Below are positions 8,472 through 16,769 of a stretch of 64,000 nucleotides of DNA, piece after piece. Position 1 is the stretch's first letter. The number at the start of each line of letters is the position of its first letter. A model generated the notes under the pieces. That model ran no database searches. It was not told where the DNA came from and was given only the letters and a program-made list of their open reading frames with translations. Origin of the DNA: an uncultured Lachnospiraceae bacterium (GTDB lineage Bacteria; Bacillota; Clostridia; Lachnospirales; Lachnospiraceae); contig ONKG01000026.1 in NCBI GenBank assembly GCA_900318375.1, positions 1 to 64,000 of the forward strand. Reading direction: 5' to 3'. The translations under genes were made by a program, and so were the position numbers.

Positions 8472-9443
8472 TCACTGAAGATCGGTATCAAAATAGTAGG
8501 ACGCAAAGATTTCCTTTGCGGTATCGGATGTAATAAAGGAAACAAAATCCGCTGCCGCGGCTTTCTGCGCGTCAGTTGCCTCATCATTGACGACCTGGCA
8601 CACAGGATAGATTACGTTGCCGGTCAGGTCATAGCTTACGGTCTCAATAATCTCGATCTGGCCCTCGTAGCCGTATGTATCAGAGTAGTAGGTAGTGCCC
8701 ACTTCGCAGGAGCCTTCCGCAACTGCAGTCAGGACCTGGGAGACATTGCCCTGCTCGGAGATCTCAACGCCGCCCAGTGCCTCTGATACTTCCGCTGTCG
8801 TGTAGACGGATGCATCCTCGACCTCGGCAAGGATTCCGAGGTTCATCAGGGCGGTGCGGGTATATCTTCCGACAGGCACAGAGCCGTCCGCCATGGCGAT
8901 GCTGGATGCTTTCCCGAGGGTCTCAAGATCGGTCACTGCGCTCTCGGTATCTTTGCGTTTGATCACGACAACCTGATTGTTGACGACATCCGCGCGCGTG
9001 CCTTCCACGACCAGCCCATCCTCTTCAAGGGTATTCATCTGCTTCTGGGCTGCAGAGAAAAAGACATCACAGGCGTAGCCTTCTTCAATCTGTGTGAGCA
9101 GTTTTCCGGAAGAATCCGCGTTAAAGACGATCTTCACGTTCGGGTGCTCTTCATTATACCTGGCCGCGACTTCCTGCATGCAGTTGTTCAGAGATGCCGC
9201 AATGAAAACCTGCAGTTCCACTTCCTCTTCTTCTGCCGGAGCTGTTTCCGCCGACGCAGACTCCGTCGCTGCCGCTCCGTTCCGGGTTGTTTCTGCCCCG
9301 GCTTCTTCCATCTGCGTCTCTTCGGTCGCTTCCTCTGTTTTCTCCTCTGCGGCAGCCGGAGCTGAAGAGGTGCTTCCGCACCCTGCCATGAGCGAGCAGG
9401 CCATTACGGCTGCAAACAATGCTGCAAGAACTTTCTTTTTCAT
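8472..9443 (-). CDS. modA: molybdate-binding lipoprotein of the ABC transporter
   Basis: 323 residues. Captures molybdate outside the membrane and delivers it to ModBC. A signal peptide ends in SLMAGC (lipobox, Cys22), followed by a Glu/Ala/Thr-rich tether to about residue 65. The binding domain starts LQVFIAASLNNCMQEVAARY and includes NADSSGKLLTQIEEG and DVFFSAAQKQM, the loops that hold the oxyanion in ModA. Start chosen at 9443, where AGGAGG stands 6 bases before ATG; the frame extends 12 codons further without a site. Tungstate or chromate-like anions are possible ligands in principle. Confidence 0.92.
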   Translation of the reverse strand: MKKKVLAALFAAVMACSLMAGCGSTSSAPAAAEEKTEEATEETQMEEAGAETTRNGAAATESASAETAPAEEEEVELQVFIAASLNNCMQEVAARYNEEHPNVKIVFNADSSGKLLTQIEEGYACDVFFSAAQKQMNTLEEDGLVVEGTRADVVNNQVVVIKRKDTESAVTDLETLGKASSIAMADGSVPVGRYTRTALMNLGILAEVEDASVYTTAEVSEALGGVEISEQGNVSQVLTAVAEGSCEVGTTYYSDTYGYEGQIEIIETVSYDLTGNVIYPVCQVVNDEATDAQKAAAADFVSFITSDTAKEIFASYYFDTDLQ

Positions 9444-9485
9444 ATTTTTCCTCCTTTGTTTGAAATCTGTCAATCGCATCTACAG

Positions 9486-9513
9486 ACCGTTCTGTTTTTA
9501 TAAACCGAACGGT
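9486..9513. promoter_or_regulatory. inverted repeat before modA
   Basis: ACCGTTC (9486-9492) and GAACGGT (9507-9513) flank an AT-rich centre 43 bases before modA. It could be an operator or leader hairpin; no clear -35/-10 pair was found with it. Confidence 0.35.
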
Positions 9514-9612
9514 TTTGTAAAAACGGGAACACCTGCTGTGCACGATTCAGGTGTTCCGTAAATACATCTTAAATAAAACGACTGCTATGCCGTCTGCTGC
9601 CTCCCTTTACAG

Positions 9613-9752
9613 GATCTGCTATGCTGACAGGCCCGTGAATTTCACGCGATCCGCCATACTGACAGGCCCGCGGACTTCACGCGATCCGCTATGCTGACAG
9701 GCCCGCGGACTTCACGCGATCCGCCGCGCCGACAGACTCACGGACGCGCGCA
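9613..9752. repeat. 35-base tandem repeat, about four copies
   Basis: Units start at 9613, 9648, 9683 and 9718, exactly 35 bases apart, each reading GATCYGC...CTGACAGGCCCG...TTCACGC; the fourth is diverged and runs into the last codons of the MOSC-MogA gene. It fills the gap between that gene and modA. Confidence 0.85.
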
Positions 9753-10694
9753 GTCACTCACACTGCCGCGCAGGATGCGCAGGCCGTGGTCGAGAGCATG
9801 CAGGATGAATTCCAAGCTTTCGCGGACAGCTTTGGGGCTGCCGGGCAGATTGATGATGAGAGTGCCTTTGCGGATCACGGAGACACCGCGGCTGAGCATG
9901 GCCCGGTCAGTGATCTGAGCAGAGCGCATGCGGATGTATTCCGCTATGCCTGGTGCATTGCGGTCGGCGACAGCCATAGTAGCTTCCGGCGTCTGGTCGC
10001 GGAGGGAAAACCCGGTGCCCCCGCTGGTCAAAATGAGATCCACCTGGCGCTGGTCCGAGAGACGCATAAGCTGAGCCTTGAGCAGGGCTGGTTCGTCGGG
10101 AAGGATCATGGTCTCAACGACCTCGTAACCGGCTTCTTCCAGCATCTTTACTGCCGTCGGGCCGCTCTTGTCCTCCCGCTCTCCCTTTGCGCCCTTGTCG
10201 CTGAGAGTAATAACAGCCGCGGTAAAAGGCCGGTCGGGATCGGGCAGTTCCGCGGTGATCTCATCGCCGGGGCGGATCGTTCCTTCCTCCAGGACTTCCG
10301 CAAAAACCCCTTCTCTCGGCATAATGCAGTCTCCCACACGGTTGCGGATGGCGCAGCCCTGGTGGCATTCCTTGCCGATCTGTGTCATCCGGAGCACGAC
10401 TGAGCCGCTGCGGATGACCGCACCGACAGGGAGATTCTTAAAATCAATTCCTTCCACCAGAAGGTTCTCTCCGAAATCTCCGTCCACGACCTGCGCGCCG
10501 CGGGCATTGAATTCCTCCACCTTGTCGTAGGACAGGAGACTGACCTGGCGGTGCCAGCTGCCGGCATGGGCATCTCCCTTGATGCCGAAGCCTTTGATAA
10601 AGATGCCTTCTGTGACCGGTCGTTTTTCAGTCCCCTTCGCAGGACTTGTGCAGACCGCACGTACAGTACCTTTCATAATGATTTCCTGTGACAT
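9738..10694 (-). CDS. MOSC domain - MogA/MoaB fusion, molybdenum cofactor biosynthesis
   Basis: 318 residues joining two cofactor enzymes. Residues about 1-150 are a MOSC domain (GTVRAVCTSPAKGTEKRPV start; conserved Cys in IGKECHQGCAI), a fold used for sulfur handling on the molybdenum cofactor. Residues about 155-318 are MogA/MoaB-like: AAVITLSDKGAKGEREDKSG, TSGGTGFSLRDQTPEAT and the C-terminal INLPGSPKAVRE that bind molybdopterin during adenylylation. The same fusion occurs in other clostridia. GGAGA stands 9 bases ahead of the ATG. It sits between moaA and modA; a 35-base tandem repeat follows it. Confidence 0.9.
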   Translation of the reverse strand: MSQEIIMKGTVRAVCTSPAKGTEKRPVTEGIFIKGFGIKGDAHAGSWHRQVSLLSYDKVEEFNARGAQVVDGDFGENLLVEGIDFKNLPVGAVIRSGSVVLRMTQIGKECHQGCAIRNRVGDCIMPREGVFAEVLEEGTIRPGDEITAELPDPDRPFTAAVITLSDKGAKGEREDKSGPTAVKMLEEAGYEVVETMILPDEPALLKAQLMRLSDQRQVDLILTSGGTGFSLRDQTPEATMAVADRNAPGIAEYIRMRSAQITDRAMLSRGVSVIRKGTLIINLPGSPKAVRESLEFILHALDHGLRILRGSVSDCARP

Positions 10695-10754
10695 ATTGTT
10701 TGCTCTCCTGTATTTAATACTGGTACACCAGGGAATGTCCCATTTGCGGAATAT

Positions 10755-11825
10755 TTATCCTCCGATGGCATTCATGCCGGCATCTTCGGTGATCTGTGAG
10801 GGTTTGTCGAAGCAGTGGGCATCGGGCTTGCGGAAAATGGCTTCCTGCATAGTCTCCAGAAGCGCCTTGTGCATTTCCGTCTCCGGAAGGCCGGCGCGGA
10901 GTATAGAGCGGAGGTCTGCCCCGTCGTTGTAGCAGAGGCAGCTTTTGAGGTATCCCCTGGAGGTGAGACGGACGCGGTTGCAGGTCTCGCAGAATTTGCC
11001 GTGGATGGCGCTGATCAGTCCCAGGCTTCCCCGAAAACCGGGGATCGAGTAGTAGACCGCCGGGCCGCTGCCGTGCCGCCGGTCATCCTTTTGCATGCCC
11101 GGATACATGGTCTTCAGCTTTTCCACGAGTTCTGTGTGGCTGATGGAAGGGACGCTTTTGCCGAATCCGATGGGCATCATTTCGATAAACCTGATGTCTA
11201 CGGGCATGTTCTTCGCAATATCTATAAGAGCGCGGAGATTATCCTCTCCCAGATCCAGAGAAACCGCGTTGATCTTAACATGCAGGCTGCCAGTGGCTGC
11301 GCTTGCTTGCATGCCCTCCGGACTGCGGCGGGCAATTCTTCCCTCCCGGTTCGCCGGACCGGCAGGTAAGCCTTTTTCGCTTTCCGCAGCGGCTGCCCTG
11401 ATGGCGCCCAGAACTGTATCCAGTCCGTCTGTTCCGGTGATCTCCCTGTATTTTTCACGGTCCATGGTGTCCAGGCTGATGTTGACGGCGTCCAGACCTG
11501 CGTCGATCAGGGCCGGGAGTTCTTTTTCCAAAAAGATTCCGTTGGTCGTCATGGTCACCGTTTCGATGCCGGGGACTGCCTTCAGCTTTTCGACTAAAGA
11601 GATGACTCCGCGTCTGACCAGGGGTTCGCCGCCGGTCAGCTTGATGTGGCGGATGCCCAGCTCTGCCGCCGTCTCCGCAATGGCGCAGATCTCCTCATAG
11701 GTCAGTATTTCCGGCATAGGCAGGCATTTGATCCCGTCCGGCATACAATATCTGCACCGCAGATTGCATCTGTCCGTGACAGAAATCCGCAGGTAGTCAA
11801 TTTCTCTTCCATTATGATCTAACAT
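10755..11825 (-). CDS. moaA: GTP 3',8-cyclase, molybdenum cofactor biosynthesis
   Basis: 356 residues. Radical SAM enzyme that rearranges GTP in the first step of molybdopterin synthesis. The SAM cluster cysteines are C20, C24, C27 in DRCNLRCRYC; TGGEPLVRR is the SAM-binding glycine motif; the second cluster is FCETCNRVR plus the Cys of GYLKSCLCY near the C-terminus. Residues about 149-180 are a Gly/Ala/Arg-rich insertion before HVKINAV that most MoaA proteins lack. Start placed at 11825, where GGAG stands 6 bases before ATG; the frame remains open upstream into the next gene, giving a false long N-terminus. The MoaC partner is not in this window. Confidence 0.93.
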   Translation of the reverse strand: MLDHNGREIDYLRISVTDRCNLRCRYCMPDGIKCLPMPEILTYEEICAIAETAAELGIRHIKLTGGEPLVRRGVISLVEKLKAVPGIETVTMTTNGIFLEKELPALIDAGLDAVNISLDTMDREKYREITGTDGLDTVLGAIRAAAAESEKGLPAGPANREGRIARRSPEGMQASAATGSLHVKINAVSLDLGEDNLRALIDIAKNMPVDIRFIEMMPIGFGKSVPSISHTELVEKLKTMYPGMQKDDRRHGSGPAVYYSIPGFRGSLGLISAIHGKFCETCNRVRLTSRGYLKSCLCYNDGADLRSILRAGLPETEMHKALLETMQEAIFRKPDAHCFDKPSQITEDAGMNAIGG

Positions 11826-11931
11826 CCCATTCTCCAAAGTCTGGCTTGCATTGGTCAAAATAAACACTCTGCAGCTGTAACAGGTTTTTCGGCAGGCTGC
11901 GGGTTCATTCCGCCGCCTCAATAGCAGGAAC

Positions 11932-12990
11932 TCAGTGTCCTTTGCCGAAGCCGCAGTTGGGGAAGGTGCAGACAGGACAGTTAAGACAGAGTCCCCCTTC
12001 TCCAAGCGCCGCAAGATCCTGTTCCGTGATCTCATCGTCTGCCATGACATGGGGCAGGACCAGGTCAAAAATCGTGCGTTTTGCGTACATGACACATCCG
12101 GGCAGACCCATGATAACGACAGTGCGGGGATCGGGCCCTTCTTTCACCTCGTAATAGGCGAGAAGGAACATGGCGCCGGGCAGAACGGGGGCCCCGTAGG
12201 AAACAATGCGGGCTCCAGTGTTTTTGATGGCGAGCGGCGTCTTGTCGTCGGGATCCACGCTCATGCCGCCGGTACAGCAGACAATGTCCGCGCCCTGATC
12301 AATCATCTTCAGGATAGACGCCGACACTTTTGTGTCATCGTCGTTCCAGATCTCGTGGTCAATGATTTCCGTGTCATACTCTGCGAATTTGGATTCGATC
12401 ACAGGCGTAAAAGTATCCTCGATCCTTCCGTAAAAAACTTCGTTGCCGGTGGTCACAATGCCGACTTTTTTGCGATGAAAAGGCAGAAGCTGCAAAACGG
12501 GGCAGTTCCCCGTGGCCTCCATGCAGGCCTTTTCGGCAGCTGTCATTTTTTCCTCCTCGATCACAAGAGGAATAATGCGGGTGCCGGCCAGTTTATCACC
12601 CTTTTTCACGCCGAATCCGCCGTGACGGGTGGCGATCATCATCTGGCCGAAGCTGTTGACAGCCCTGAGGCCGGCGCTGTTGACTTTGAGAAGTCCGCTG
12701 CAGGCGGCGCTGATCTCAATCTTTCCCTCCTTTGCCTGGGAGCGGTTCATGTTTTGCCCCAGACACATGCGGCACAGGTATTCTGCCGCCTCGTCTTCAT
12801 GAAGCATCCCCTCCTGCTTTTCCCAGACATAGAGCTGGTCCTTGCCCACCGAGAGGAGCACAGGAATGTCCTCCTTCGTCACAATATGTCCCTTGCGGAA
12901 AACGGCGTCCTTGGTAACTCCGCGGATAATCTGTGTAATGTCATGGCAGAGGACCGCGCCCTCCGCGTCAACAGTCCGGATGAGTTTCAT
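11932..12990 (-). CDS. molybdopterin-binding protein (MoeA/MoCF-like)
   Basis: 352 residues. The core (about 165-320) is a molybdopterin-binding domain: KKVGIVTTGNEVFYGRIED, then CCTGGMSVDPDDKTPLAI and VVIMGLPGCVMYAKRTIFD match the G/S-rich ligand loops of the MoeA/MogA fold. The first 165 residues correspond to the MoeA-like linker domains. The last 16 residues hold four cysteines (GGLCLNCPVCTFPNCGFGKG), a probable metal or cluster site not found in classical MoeA. Likely inserts molybdenum or handles the finished cofactor for a molybdenum hydroxylase. It is the first structural gene of the block after the ModE-type regulator; GAGGTGG precedes the ATG. Confidence 0.82.
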   Translation of the reverse strand: MKLIRTVDAEGAVLCHDITQIIRGVTKDAVFRKGHIVTKEDIPVLLSVGKDQLYVWEKQEGMLHEDEAAEYLCRMCLGQNMNRSQAKEGKIEISAACSGLLKVNSAGLRAVNSFGQMMIATRHGGFGVKKGDKLAGTRIIPLVIEEEKMTAAEKACMEATGNCPVLQLLPFHRKKVGIVTTGNEVFYGRIEDTFTPVIESKFAEYDTEIIDHEIWNDDDTKVSASILKMIDQGADIVCCTGGMSVDPDDKTPLAIKNTGARIVSYGAPVLPGAMFLLAYYEVKEGPDPRTVVIMGLPGCVMYAKRTIFDLVLPHVMADDEITEQDLAALGEGGLCLNCPVCTFPNCGFGKGH

Positions 12991-13013
12991 ATCCTATATC
13001 CACCTCTTCTATA

Positions 13014-13049
13014 TATTTAGAATCCTTATATTATTTAGAATACTTATAG
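13014..13049. promoter_or_regulatory. 18-base tandem repeat, candidate ModE-type operator
   Basis: TATTTAGAATCCTTATAT (13014-13031) is followed at once by TATTTAGAATACTTATAG. The pair lies 24-59 bases before the molybdopterin-binding protein gene, where a promoter and its regulator site are expected. Confidence 0.45.
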
Positions 13050-13134
13050 GGCTTTTCATGTCGTATATTTCGATTGCCTGATTGCAAAACAAGTAAAAGA
13101 CTCTTTTCAGCATGCGCCTGCAAAAGACCCTCGC

Positions 13135-13524
13135 TCAAGCCTGCCCTGCATTGCCGAAAATCTCCTCAAAGGCCCGGTCCGCATCCTCCTGCACGCGCCG
13201 GGTCAGCTGCCGGTACTTTCTCAAAAGGTCCTGCCCCTCCTCTGTCAGCCGGGATCCTCCGCCCCCGCTGCCGCCGATCCTGCGCTCCAAAAGCCTGTAT
13301 CCAAGCTGCTTTTCGGCCGTCTTGATCATCTTTGCCCCCTTGGAATAGGACAGACCCATTTCAAGACAGGCCTCCTGCATGGAACCGGTCTTTTCTATAT
13401 ACTCCATCAGCATGGCTTTTCCCGGCCCGAAAAAAATATCTTCCTTTGCCAGCCGCACCTGGGCGGAGGTGTGAAGAATCGCTTCCTGGGGCGCACCTGC
13501 CTTCCTTTTTTTATCATTTCTCAT
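13135..13524 (-). CDS. ModE-type winged-helix regulator (DNA-binding part only)
   Basis: 129 residues, like the N-terminal domain of ModE: helix-turn-helix at about 40-70 (KTGSMQEACLEMGLSYSKGA), then the diagnostic glycine wing GGSGGGGSRLTEEGQ. The C-terminal molybdate-sensing Mop domains of full ModE are absent, so sensing may depend on another protein, perhaps the di-Mop protein in the same block. Start at 13524 has GGAGG 9 bases ahead; the longer open frame to 13662 has no site. As first gene of the molybdenum block it probably controls it. Similar stand-alone domains also regulate formate dehydrogenase genes in clostridia. Confidence 0.85.
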   Translation of the reverse strand: MRNDKKRKAGAPQEAILHTSAQVRLAKEDIFFGPGKAMLMEYIEKTGSMQEACLEMGLSYSKGAKMIKTAEKQLGYRLLERRIGGSGGGGSRLTEEGQDLLRKYRQLTRRVQEDADRAFEEIFGNAGQA

Positions 13525-13743
13525 CGCGTTGTTCCTCCGTTCCTGTGTGCAGAGTTGACTTTCTCCGACTCTGCCGCCCGCCGGAGCTGCCTGGCGCAGG
13601 AGAAATCCCGAAACAGGTATCCTCTGTGGTTTCCCCCATGGTTTCAGCAATGGTTTCTCCAATATTTTTTTCCAATGGTTTCTCCGATGCAGACTTTTTA
13701 CTCTCAGCGGCCTTGTTTTCGTTATGTTTTCAAAAAACGAACG

Positions 13744-13759
13744 GCTATATAATTATAGC
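13744..13759. promoter_or_regulatory. palindrome over an extended -10 box before the ModE-type gene
   Basis: GCTATATAATTATAGC is a near-perfect palindrome (GCTATA-N4-TATAGC). On the minus strand it contains TATAAT (13752-13757) preceded by TGC, an extended -10 box. It may be the autoregulatory site of the ModE-type regulator about 220 bases downstream. Confidence 0.45.
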
Positions 13760-13777
13760 ATAAATCTCCTCCATAAA

Positions 13778-13821
13778 AAAAGCAGGGATTTCCCTGTTAT
13801 TATCAGGAATCTCCCCGCTTT
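13778..13821 (-). terminator. terminator behind the threonine-aldolase-like gene
   Basis: Imperfect 18-base stem (AAAGCAGGGATTTCCCTG with CAGGAATCTCCCCGCTTT) followed on the minus strand by seven T residues. Confidence 0.75.
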
Positions 13822-13864
13822 GATATTGTACTTATATTGCTCTTATGCTGTTCTTATATTGTTT

Positions 13865-14914
13865 TTACAATATTTCTATCAGTGCGTCCGTCTCTTCCGG
13901 AGTGGTCGCCCAGTCAGTTGCGAGGCGGATCACGGTATTGTCTTCGTCATACTTTTCCCAGAAGCTGTATTCGACCCTTTCGCCGAATTTTTCCAGCTGA
14001 TCATTTTCCATGACACAGAAGATCTGGTTGGTCGGGGAATCGAAGCAGAGGTGGTAATCCTTCATCTGCAGTATGGTGCGGATCTTATCTGCCGCCTTGA
14101 TCGCGGGCTCACCGATTTTCTCATAGAGACCGTCCGTAAAGAGGGTATCGAACTGGATCCCCAGAATCCTTCCCTTGGCCAGGAGGGCGCCATGCTGCTT
14201 GATAATGGAGAAAAAGCCGGGGATCAGTTCAGGGTCGGGCACAACAACCGCTTCCCCGAAGAGGGCCCCGCATTTGGTGCCGCCGATATAAAAGACATCG
14301 CAAAATTCCGCCAGATCGGGGAGCGTCACGTCGCTCGCAGGACAGGCCAGAGCATAGGCCAGCCGTGCGCCGTCCAGATACAAAGGAATATGATATTTTC
14401 TGCAGATCTCATGGAGCTCCTGCAGCTCTTTTTTTGTGTACAGAGTACCGTACTCGGTCGGGTGGGAAATGTAGACCATTCCGGGCATGACCATGTGATC
14501 GTGGTTCTCATCGTTGTAATAGTCTTCCAGAAAGATGCTGACCTGCTCCGGGCTGATCTTGCCGTTTATGTGGGGTACTGTCAGCACTTTGTGGCCGCTC
14601 GCCTCGATAGCGCCCGCCTCGTGGCTTGCGATGTGGCCGGTCTCGGCCGCTACGACCCCCTGGTGCCGGCGCAGGACCGCGTCGATCACTGTCGCGTTTG
14701 CCTGCGTTCCGCCGACCAGAAATTCCACCCGGGCGCGAGGGCATTCGCAGGCCATACGGATCTTGTCCCTCGCGGATTCACAGATTGGATCAAGGCCGTA
14801 GCCGCAGGTCTCCATCATATTGGTCTCGGCAAGACGCTCGATGATGGCAGGATATGCGCCTTTCATATAGTCACTTGCAAAGCCGAGTTTTTTCTTTTCT
14901 TCTGTACAATTCAT
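13865..14914 (-). CDS. threonine aldolase / beta-eliminating lyase family PLP enzyme
   Basis: 349 residues, usual length for low-specificity L-threonine aldolase, which splits threonine or allo-threonine to glycine and acetaldehyde. PLP-binding features: GGTQANATVIDAVL near residue 68, ETGHIASHEAGAIE (stacking His), DGARLAYAL (Asp binding the pyridine N), and FYIGGTKCGALFGEAVV with the Schiff-base lysine. AAAGGATC precedes the ATG. Single gene with its own terminator. Related beta-eliminating lyases share the fold, so the exact substrate is open. Confidence 0.85.
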   Translation of the reverse strand: MNCTEEKKKLGFASDYMKGAYPAIIERLAETNMMETCGYGLDPICESARDKIRMACECPRARVEFLVGGTQANATVIDAVLRRHQGVVAAETGHIASHEAGAIEASGHKVLTVPHINGKISPEQVSIFLEDYYNDENHDHMVMPGMVYISHPTEYGTLYTKKELQELHEICRKYHIPLYLDGARLAYALACPASDVTLPDLAEFCDVFYIGGTKCGALFGEAVVVPDPELIPGFFSIIKQHGALLAKGRILGIQFDTLFTDGLYEKIGEPAIKAADKIRTILQMKDYHLCFDSPTNQIFCVMENDQLEKFGERVEYSFWEKYDEDNTVIRLATDWATTPEETDALIEIL

Positions 14915-15022
14915 TTTACGATCCTTTTTTCAAACAGACACACAGCCAAAACAGGCACAAAGCCGGACGGAGCTGCTTGTGATCAGGCTTCTGATCAGGA
15001 GTCATCGCAAAACCGTCACTCT

Positions 15023-16762
15023 TTATTCTGCTTTCACAGGATTGGTGACAGAGACCTTGTGATCATACCACTTGCCCTTTTCTCCTGCGATCGCACAGTT
15101 GAACTCTTCGCCGATCACGGGAACAGGGATGTCAAATCCAAAGACCTCCTTTTTGGTACCGTCGCTGTAAGTCACTTCGTCAATTGTGGGCTCAAGGACA
15201 GCCGCTCCCTCCTGCTGCGCTTCCTCGGCAGAGCCGGGGAAAAGCTTGACAATCCCTTTGGAAACCAGGCTGACATGAATCGTCATCTGTCCGTTTACAA
15301 CCGTCAGACTACCTTTGCCTTCTTTGGCCTCATTCACGCTGAACATAGTGCTGTCGGTATTGAATTCGGCAATGTAGGTGCCGTCCTCCAGAACTGCGCC
15401 CTGTGCACCGCCGGAAGAGCCGCCTGCGCTTTTATTTCCGTTGGAAGTCCCTGTGGAGTTCTCCGCGGAATCAGCGGAATTATCCGTGGAATTTACTGAG
15501 GAATTCTCCGCCGGGTTCTCCGTTGTTCCTTCATTGCCCTCTGCATTTTCGGCAGCTGTTCCGGCTGTTCCGGCTGCGCTGCCTGCTTCAGACGCTTCAG
15601 ACGCTTCAGATGCTTCGGAATCGTCGGAATGAACGGAATTCACATTTCCCGTATCCATGCTGACGACTGCATTGTATACTTCCGAAGATACAGCCGCGAT
15701 CTCCTGCTGCATTTGCGGCTCGCCGACGCCTGAGGTCGCTGTCATCACAACAAGTACGTAAGGATGCCCCTCCGCGAACACAATCGCGGCGTCATTTTGA
15801 ATCAGCACGTTCATGCCGTTCGAATCGGTCGTAAGCAGTTCTCCGGTCTTGTTGGCCGTGTCGACGCCTGCGGGCACACCCGCCGGAATCTTGTTCAGGT
15901 TGCGGTCGATCTGTCCGCGCATGGCCTCCAGAATCCTGGCGGAAGCGTCCTTATTGACATAGGTCCCCTTATAAACATCGCGCAGGACCATGCCGCAGTC
16001 TCTTGAGGATGTATAATTCTCCATCCCGTTCTGCTCGAGCATCTTCCGGTTCAGCTGTCCCGCTTTATAGTTGTGCTCCTGTATAAAGGAGTTGACCGCA
16101 TCCATACCCAGCAGATCGATCAGCTGGTTGGTCGCTCCGTTGTCGCTTGCGGAGATCATGGAATAGAGCTGAGACTGATAATCGTCGGAAATAAGGCCTT
16201 TTTCCACCTGTTCAAAATAACAGCCTGCAACGTAGAGTTTTATGAGGCTTGCCGAAATCATAGGGTCATTGGCATTAACCCCGATTTCCTGACCATTGTC
16301 CAGGCAGTAAAGATACAGAGACCAGTTTCCCCCTTTTTGGGAAAGCTCTGTACGCAGATTCTGATCCAGTGTCTGCATCTCCGGGCTGAGTGCCGTCGCC
16401 GGCCCTTCCCCGGCAGTGTTTCCGGTTCCAGCTTTCCGAGACTCCTGTGCCGTCACGGCCGTGACAGCAGTTTCCGCAGTCTCCGCTTTTTTCGCGGTTT
16501 TTTCTTCCCCGGCAGATTCTTCCTCTGTCTGCACAGTCTGCTCCTGCTCAGCGGTCACGCCGCTCTGCGCTTCTTCCGCCGGCTTTTTTTCTCCCGGTTT
16601 TTTCATCATATACACCAGCAGACAGATAACTGCAAGCGCCAGGACGAGGACCAGAATAAGAGGCCCCCTGCCTCCGCCGCTCCTGTTTTTTCCGGGATCC
16701 GCGGACGCATTTTCCGACAGAGAACTTTGCTTGAATTCATTCATATTTTGATCTGTACTCAT
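15023..16762 (-). CDS. membrane-anchored serine hydrolase (class A beta-lactamase fold) with C-terminal extra domain
   Basis: 579 residues. One membrane helix (about 34-54) anchors it with the bulk outside. Residues about 125-375 have the penicillin-interactive fold: SLIK (172-175), SDN (206-208) and KTG (305-307) are all there, so it should be catalytically competent as a beta-lactamase-like or D,D-peptidase-like enzyme. A Ser/Glu/Ala/Asn-rich linker (about 380-450; nine-base SEA repeats at 15590-15620) leads to a C-terminal beta domain (about 455-579) of a type found in clostridial surface lipoproteins, role unknown. The gene starts 7 bases after the stop of the amidase gene, so the two are one wall-remodelling unit. 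Confidence 0.85.
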   Translation of the reverse strand: MSTDQNMNEFKQSSLSENASADPGKNRSGGGRGPLILVLVLALAVICLLVYMMKKPGEKKPAEEAQSGVTAEQEQTVQTEEESAGEEKTAKKAETAETAVTAVTAQESRKAGTGNTAGEGPATALSPEMQTLDQNLRTELSQKGGNWSLYLYCLDNGQEIGVNANDPMISASLIKLYVAGCYFEQVEKGLISDDYQSQLYSMISASDNGATNQLIDLLGMDAVNSFIQEHNYKAGQLNRKMLEQNGMENYTSSRDCGMVLRDVYKGTYVNKDASARILEAMRGQIDRNLNKIPAGVPAGVDTANKTGELLTTDSNGMNVLIQNDAAIVFAEGHPYVLVVMTATSGVGEPQMQQEIAAVSSEVYNAVVSMDTGNVNSVHSDDSEASEASEASEAGSAAGTAGTAAENAEGNEGTTENPAENSSVNSTDNSADSAENSTGTSNGNKSAGGSSGGAQGAVLEDGTYIAEFNTDSTMFSVNEAKEGKGSLTVVNGQMTIHVSLVSKGIVKLFPGSAEEAQQEGAAVLEPTIDEVTYSDGTKKEVFGFDIPVPVIGEEFNCAIAGEKGKWYDHKVSVTNPVKAE

Positions 16763-16769
16763 CTGTTAT

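Noticed and set aside
9444-9610. Molybdenum cofactor riboswitch before modA
   Set aside because: Only a 7-base inverted repeat is seen; the class's conserved core could not be recognised.
9613-9752. CRISPR array
   Set aside because: Units are contiguous 35-mers without unique spacers.
13724-15499. 591-codon plus-strand frame across the threonine aldolase gene
   Set aside because: Antisense to an enzyme with intact motifs, and it crosses the terminator.
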